Assembly: GCA_030524455.1 (NCBI GenBank)
Contig: JAUNGT010000005.1
Location: 53,817 to 117,816 of the forward strand
DNA length: 64,000 bases
DNA from: Eubacteriales bacterium
GTDB lineage: Bacteria > Bacillota > Clostridia > Lachnospirales > Lachnospiraceae
Direction: 5' to 3'
How positions within the stretch are numbered: position 1 is the first letter of the stretch; each line of letters begins with the position of its first letter. The notes beneath the pieces were generated by a model. That model saw only the letters and a program-made list of their open reading frames with translations. It was not told the origin of the DNA and searched no databases. The translations under genes and the position numbers were made by a program. Positions 60,651-64,000 of the stretch are shown here, one piece after another.

Positions 60651-61346
60651 ATGAGCAGCCTATATTGGATGGTGACGATAAGCGACCGGAACTTTCACCG
60701 GCGGTTGCTTGCCTTCTATAAAGAACACGGTGTGACGGTGGCGCTTCTGGCGCTGGGACGGGGGACGGCGGCCAGCGAGGTTCTGGACGCCTTCGGCCTG
60801 GAGGCCTCCGAGAAGGCAGTGCAGTTTGCCATGGTGACGGACCAGGAGTGGAAAAGCATCAAAAGCGGCCTGGAAAAGCAGATCAAAATCGATATTCCGG
60901 GTACGGGCATTGCCTTTGTAATCCCGGTCAGCAGCGTCGGCGGCAAGCGCCAGTTTTTGTTCCTGACGGAAGGGCGAAGCTTTGAGAAGGGAGAGGAGAG
61001 CAGCTTGAAGGATACGAAATACGAGCTTTTGGTAGCGGTGGCAAATCAGGGCTACACGGAACAGATCATGGATGCGGCGCGGCAGGAAAAGGCCGGCGGC
61101 GGAACGGTGATCCATGCGCGGGGGACCGGGATGCAGAAGGCGGAGCACTTTCTGGGGGTTTCCCTGGCGCGGGAGAAGGAGATCGTTTTTTTGGTGACAC
61201 GCCGGGAGGACAAAAACGCCATCATGCGGGCCATCATGGAGAAGGCAGGGATCGGTACGAAGGCGGGGGCTATCGTATTTTCGCTGCCGGTGACGGAGAC
61301 GGCCGGAATGCGTCTGCTGGAGGACGAGGAAGAAAAAGAACAATAA
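60651..61346 (+). CDS. double PII-like (GlnB-fold) protein
   Basis: A 231-residue protein made of two PII-like halves, about 1-105 and 118-220. Each runs beta-alpha-beta: YWMVTISDRNFHRRLLAFYK, then ALLALGRGTAASEVLDAFGL; and KYELLVAVANQGYTEQIMDA, then GTVIHARGTGMQKAEHFLGV. The GRGTA/ARGTG blocks match the nucleotide-binding part of PII proteins, but the long T-loop is lost. In this family the protein is regularly encoded with DUF1538 proteins, which it probably controls, as GlnK controls AmtB. GGAGGTGAG precedes the ATG. Confidence 0.8.
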   Translation: MSSLYWMVTISDRNFHRRLLAFYKEHGVTVALLALGRGTAASEVLDAFGLEASEKAVQFAMVTDQEWKSIKSGLEKQIKIDIPGTGIAFVIPVSSVGGKRQFLFLTEGRSFEKGEESSLKDTKYELLVAVANQGYTEQIMDAARQEKAGGGTVIHARGTGMQKAEHFLGVSLAREKEIVFLVTRREDKNAIMRAIMEKAGIGTKAGAIVFSLPVTETAGMRLLEDEEEKEQ

Positions 61347-61409
61347 GATTGAAAATTACCCTCCTGAAAAGTTTTTTTTACGAAAATAGGCGAAATAAAG
61401 ATAAAAAGA

Positions 61410-61439
61410 TTGACTGTACTTCCTACCCTGTACTATAAT
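61410..61439 (+). promoter_or_regulatory. distal promoter P1 upstream of the HTH gene
   Basis: TTGACT, 18 bases, TATAAT. Between P1 and P2 the transcript would carry only a short CAGG/CCTG stem. Confidence 0.65.
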
Positions 61440-61496
61440 GGGTTAGGCAGGGGTGAGAACCTGTCGGCTGGCTGTTTACTTTTCGTGATATAAGTA

Positions 61497-61526
61497 TTGC
61501 AACCGGAGAGGGTTTTAGCGTATAAT
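61497..61526 (+). promoter_or_regulatory. proximal promoter P2 of the HTH gene
   Basis: TTGCAA, 18 bases, TATAAT, 65 bases before the start codon. Two promoters 87 bases apart suggest differential control of this gene and perhaps of glf. Confidence 0.6.
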
Positions 61527-61591
61527 GGCGGGGAAGCCCAAAAGTCAATTCAACGACAAAATGCAAAAGGAACAACTATGGAGGGAAAGAA

Positions 61592-61927
61592 ATGACGAAG
61601 GCACAGATCTTAAAAAAGGAAATTTTGAGTCAGTACAGAAGCGTGAGACAGTTTGCACTTGAGATGCAGATTCCTTACAGCACTCTTGTGACGGCGCTCG
61701 AGCGCGGTATTGACGGTATGGCATACGGCACGGTAATCAAGATGTGCAACAAGCTGAATTTGAATCCGGTGGATTTCAGTTCCCTGGAGCGCGACACCAC
61801 GATCAGCGAGCAGCTTCTGGAGAACCGCGTGATGCAGTATTATGTGAAGTTAAACCAGGAAGGCCGGGACAAGATCATGGGCCTGATGGAGGACTTCGTA
61901 CAGATTAAGAAATATAAGGCAAAATAA
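61592..61927 (+). CDS. small XRE-type HTH protein
   Basis: A 111-residue protein: an N-terminal HTH (ILSQYRSVRQFALEMQIPYS and TLVTALERGIDGMAYGTVIK, with LNPVDF after it) and a helical C-terminus ending VQIKKYKAK. The layout resembles Cro/C1-type regulators encoded singly in Clostridia; the target is unknown. GGAGGGAAAGAA precedes the ATG. It lies 21 bases before glf and is probably cotranscribed with it. Confidence 0.8.
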   Translation: MTKAQILKKEILSQYRSVRQFALEMQIPYSTLVTALERGIDGMAYGTVIKMCNKLNLNPVDFSSLERDTTISEQLLENRVMQYYVKLNQEGRDKIMGLMEDFVQIKKYKAK

Positions 61928-61948
61928 AGATAAGCGGGAGACAATGCA

Positions 61949-63085
61949 ATGTATTATGATTATCTGATCGCAGGAGCAGGACTGTTCGGAGCGGTGTTCG
62001 CGCACGAGGTGCAGTCGCGGGGGGGACGGGTTCTGGTTCTGGAGAAAAGGGATCACATTGCGGGGAATATTTATACGGAAAAGGTTATGGGCATCAACGT
62101 ACACAGGTTTGGTGCCCATATTTTTCATACTTCTGACGAGGAGGTATGGAACTATGTGAATCGCTTCGCACGGTTTAATCATTATGTAAACTCTCCGGTG
62201 GCGATTTACCGGGACGAGCTGTATAACCTTCCCTTCAATATGAATACCTTCAGCAGGATGTGGAATATCAGGACACCGGCCCAGGCAAAGGCGATTATCG
62301 CGGCCCAGACCGGGGAATACGCCGGGATTGTGCCGCAGAACCTGGAGGAGCAGGCGCTCTGTCTGGCCGGCCGGGATGTCTACGAAAAGCTGATCAAGGG
62401 TTATACGGAGAAACAGTGGGGCCGGGATTGCCGGGAACTGCCCGCCTTCATTATTAAAAGGCTGCCGCTGCGTTTTACCTATGACAACAATTATTTCAAC
62501 GACCGTTTCCAGGGGATTCCGGAGGGCGGCTACACGCAGATTGTGGAGAAGCTGCTGGCAGGCTGCGAGGTGCGGACCGGGATTTCGCTGCAGGAATTTA
62601 TTGCGCGCAACGGGGAAAAGCCGCAGGCGGAGCAGGACCGCTGGGGCAAGCTGGTTTACACCGGCATGATCGACGAATATTACGATTACTGCTACGGTGC
62701 GCTGGAGTACCGGTCCCTGCGCTTTGAGACGGAGGAGCTGCCCGGCGAGGACAATTACCAGGGCAACGCGGTGGTCAATTATACCGAGCGGGAGGTTCCC
62801 TACACCCGCATCATTGAGCACAAGCACTTTGAGTTTCAGACCGGCCCGGGCACGGTCATCACGCGGGAGTATCCGGCGTCATGGAATAAAGGCGACGAGC
62901 CCTACTATCCGGTCAACGACGAGAAAAACGGGAAGCTCTACGAGCGCTACGCAAAGCGGGCGGCGCAGGAGAAAAACGTCATCTTCGGCGGGCGTCTGGG
63001 ACAGTATAAATATTATGACATGGACAAGGTGATCCGCAGCGCGCTGGATCTGGCTGAAAAAACAGGAATTCCTGGGAACTTGTGA
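61949..63085 (+). CDS. glf: UDP-galactopyranose mutase
   Basis: Converts UDP-galactopyranose to UDP-galactofuranose using reduced FAD, for surface polysaccharides. The 378-residue protein has the Rossmann GAGLFGAVFAHEV, the family motif GINVHRFGAHIFHTSDEEVW, RFNHYVNSPVA, and the late EIKYxD-like FGGRLGQYKYYDMDKVI. At 378 residues it is complete. Downstream GC content falls sharply into the AT-rich RNA/toxin-like module. Confidence 0.95.
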   Translation: MYYDYLIAGAGLFGAVFAHEVQSRGGRVLVLEKRDHIAGNIYTEKVMGINVHRFGAHIFHTSDEEVWNYVNRFARFNHYVNSPVAIYRDELYNLPFNMNTFSRMWNIRTPAQAKAIIAAQTGEYAGIVPQNLEEQALCLAGRDVYEKLIKGYTEKQWGRDCRELPAFIIKRLPLRFTYDNNYFNDRFQGIPEGGYTQIVEKLLAGCEVRTGISLQEFIARNGEKPQAEQDRWGKLVYTGMIDEYYDYCYGALEYRSLRFETEELPGEDNYQGNAVVNYTEREVPYTRIIEHKHFEFQTGPGTVITREYPASWNKGDEPYYPVNDEKNGKLYERYAKRAAQEKNVIFGGRLGQYKYYDMDKVIRSALDLAEKTGIPGNL

Positions 63086-63091
63086 TTTTTG

Positions 63092-63119
63092 TTGATTTTT
63101 CGGTTAAATTGAGTATAAT
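63092..63119 (+). promoter_or_regulatory. promoter of the repeated RNA
   Basis: TTGATT, 16 bases, TATAAT. Transcription would start near 63126 and produce about 250 bases of RNA before the terminator. Confidence 0.65.
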
Positions 63120-63125
63120 ATAGAT

Positions 63126-63345
63126 AGAAGCAGAAATGTTTTCGATGTAAGAGCATCGTTAAAAGTTGGGCTGCAGATGGAGCAGGATAAATTTCCATCT
63201 CCTAAGATGTCTTAACTGGGCATCGAGCTTGGCAGCTTGGATAAAGCTGTAGTCCACGTGGGGGACTTAATGATTTCCACGTCGTTATGGGTATCTTAAC
63301 TGGATACCGAGGCTGACAACCAGCAGAAAACTCTTTAAAAAAAAT
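63126..63345 (+). ncRNA. tandemly repeated structured RNA leader
   Basis: Two imperfect units of about 82 bases repeat in direct orientation. Each has hairpin 1 (AGATGGA/TCCATCT at 63175-63200; ACGTGGG/TCCACGT at 63256-63282) and, 5 to 7 bases on, hairpin 2 with the same loop TTAACTG (GATGTC/GGCATC at 63206-63224; GGTATC/GATACC at 63290-63308), then GAGCTTGGCAG or GAGGCTGACA. Stem sequences differ but pairing is kept, the mark of selected RNA structure. A partial first unit (CGATG/CATCG at 63143-63158) precedes. No reading frame is evident. It fills the gene-free stretch after glf. Confidence 0.65.
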
Positions 63346-63350
63346 TCCTT

Positions 63351-63380
63351 GAGGAGTGTGATAGAACCACACTCCTCTTT
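63351..63380 (+). terminator. terminator between the RNA and the PBECR4-like gene
   Basis: GAGGAGTGTG, seven-base loop, CACACTCCTC, TTT: a perfect 10-bp stem with a short T-run, so partial readthrough into the gene 16 bases on is likely. Confidence 0.7.
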
Positions 63381-63395
63381 ATGTACGAGGGATAA

Positions 63396-63989
63396 ATGGC
63401 AACGAAAACAGATAAGAAAAATGTGATACGGAAAGAAATTATTGATTCTGCCAATATTTATAGCCAAAATCTGGCGGGCAGGACTTTTTTATATGTATAT
63501 GGAGAGGAATATTTTGAGGTGTCATTTCCGGTAGATCACTTTTTACATCTGACAGGTGTTGAAACCGGCTTATCTGCAAAAGATTTCTATAAAAATGCAA
63601 AGAAGGGGAAATTGACAAGCAGTCAGTTCTATTTTAATGGAAGGCACCCTTATGCAAATACAAAAAAGAAACTTCCATGTTTGAAAAGACTTCCGGAACT
63701 TACCAATGAGGTGGTTTGTATCCTAAAGGATATGAAGACTGTTACGATTACGTACAAGTTAAGTCTTACCAATCTTGAATTTACATTAGGATTAACTGAG
63801 AATATTGATGCAACCGGTAAAAAGACAGATGGCTTTTTCGTGCCGATGTCACTAAGAGTTGAAGATTCATCGATAAAAAAGAGTAAAGATGGCGAGATTG
63901 TAGATTTTATTTTCTCAAAGGATGCCAGTGTCTCTCAATATGATAATTTACTAAAACTTCCCATACCCAAAATAGGGTTCACACCTTGA
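63396..63989 (+). CDS. PBECR4-like nuclease-fold protein (toxin candidate)
   Basis: A complete 197-residue, Lys-rich protein from an A/T-rich gene unlike its neighbours. Its pattern, LAGRTFLYVYGEEYFEVSFP, DHFLHLTGVETGLSAKDFYK, SSQFYFNGRHPYANTKKKLP and SLTNLEFTLGL with a late DFIFSKDAS, matches what I recall of PBECR4 proteins (phage Barnase-EndoU-ColicinE5/D-RelE-like nucleases). His in DHFLHLTG and the NGRHP block are likely active-site residues. There is no signal peptide. A GAGGGAT ribosome binding site precedes the ATG. The promoter-repeat RNA-terminator-gene order resembles type III toxin-antitoxin loci. Family assignment is from memory and should be tested. Confidence 0.55.
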   Translation: MATKTDKKNVIRKEIIDSANIYSQNLAGRTFLYVYGEEYFEVSFPVDHFLHLTGVETGLSAKDFYKNAKKGKLTSSQFYFNGRHPYANTKKKLPCLKRLPELTNEVVCILKDMKTVTITYKLSLTNLEFTLGLTENIDATGKKTDGFFVPMSLRVEDSSIKKSKDGEIVDFIFSKDASVSQYDNLLKLPIPKIGFTP

Positions 63990-64000
63990 AAATTCAATAT

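Noticed and set aside
61446..61496. Separate small RNA between the two promoters of the HTH gene
   Set aside because: Only a four-base stem is seen and no terminator follows, so a longer mRNA leader is the simpler reading.
63143..63308. Short CRISPR array or tRNA-like gene
   Set aside because: The repeated parts are hairpins with covarying stems rather than identical repeats, and no cloverleaf or CCA end is seen.

Overview
The window reads as a spore-forming, GC-rich member of the Clostridia, most like the gut Lachnospiraceae. The support is the spore genes spoIID, spoIIQ and sipL, the non-mevalonate gene ispE, YesM/YesN sugar sensing, an anaerobic sulfatase maturase, AGGAGG-type ribosome binding sites with some TTG and GTG starts, and GC-rich codon use. 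The species call is inference. I saw no rRNA, tRNA, CRISPR array or complete insertion sequence.

Layout. 1-4026: end of a sugar-kinase-like gene, a sulfatase-maturase radical SAM enzyme and an aconitase-family hydratase. 4027-6330: spoIID and spoIIQ, each behind a plausible sporulation promoter. 6337-11803 (minus): a cytidylate-kinase-like gene and a complete livKHMGF branched-chain amino-acid transporter. 12081-16042: ddl, murF and a C69 dipeptidase. 16075-19610: MATE exporter, a duplicated MITE-like repeat, a small membrane protein, plsC and a PrcB-like lipoprotein. 19669-22657: pyrC-pyrK-pyrD. 22757-24319: sipL. 24316-39693: a large carbohydrate locus with a LacI regulator, GH51 arabinofuranosidase, two clan GH-D hydrolases, a YesM kinase, a sensor-like binding protein, a YesN regulator, a second binding protein and two permeases. 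39747-44549: Nim-like flavoprotein, DUF1624 membrane protein, ispE, a GntR regulator, murI and DUF1934. 44847-48888: heterodimeric ABC exporter plus MarR. 48958-52837 (minus): siderophore/iron ABC transporter behind a three-hexamer operator. 53100-58901: xpaC-telA, then a NEW3 protein with an ABC ATPase and permease. 59092-61346: DUF1538 membrane protein plus a double PII-like protein behind a switch-like leader. 61592-63989: small HTH protein, glf, then an AT-rich module in which a promoter, a tandemly repeated structured RNA and a terminator precede a PBECR4-like nuclease gene.

How the parts work together. The 24-40 kb block looks like one glycan-use system: hydrolases release arabinosyl/galactosyl sugars, a YesM-SBP-YesN set senses them, and an SBP plus two permeases import them. 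Two families of structured, MITE-like repeats sit in leaders: family 1 at 17589-17870 with a relic at 40502-40528, and family 2 at 4068-4230 and 40268-40426 with a scrap at 7005-7019. The best candidates for something undescribed are the tandem-RNA/toxin-like module at 63090-63989, the leader of the DUF1538/PII operon at 58952-59091, and the repeats lying between promoters and start codons.
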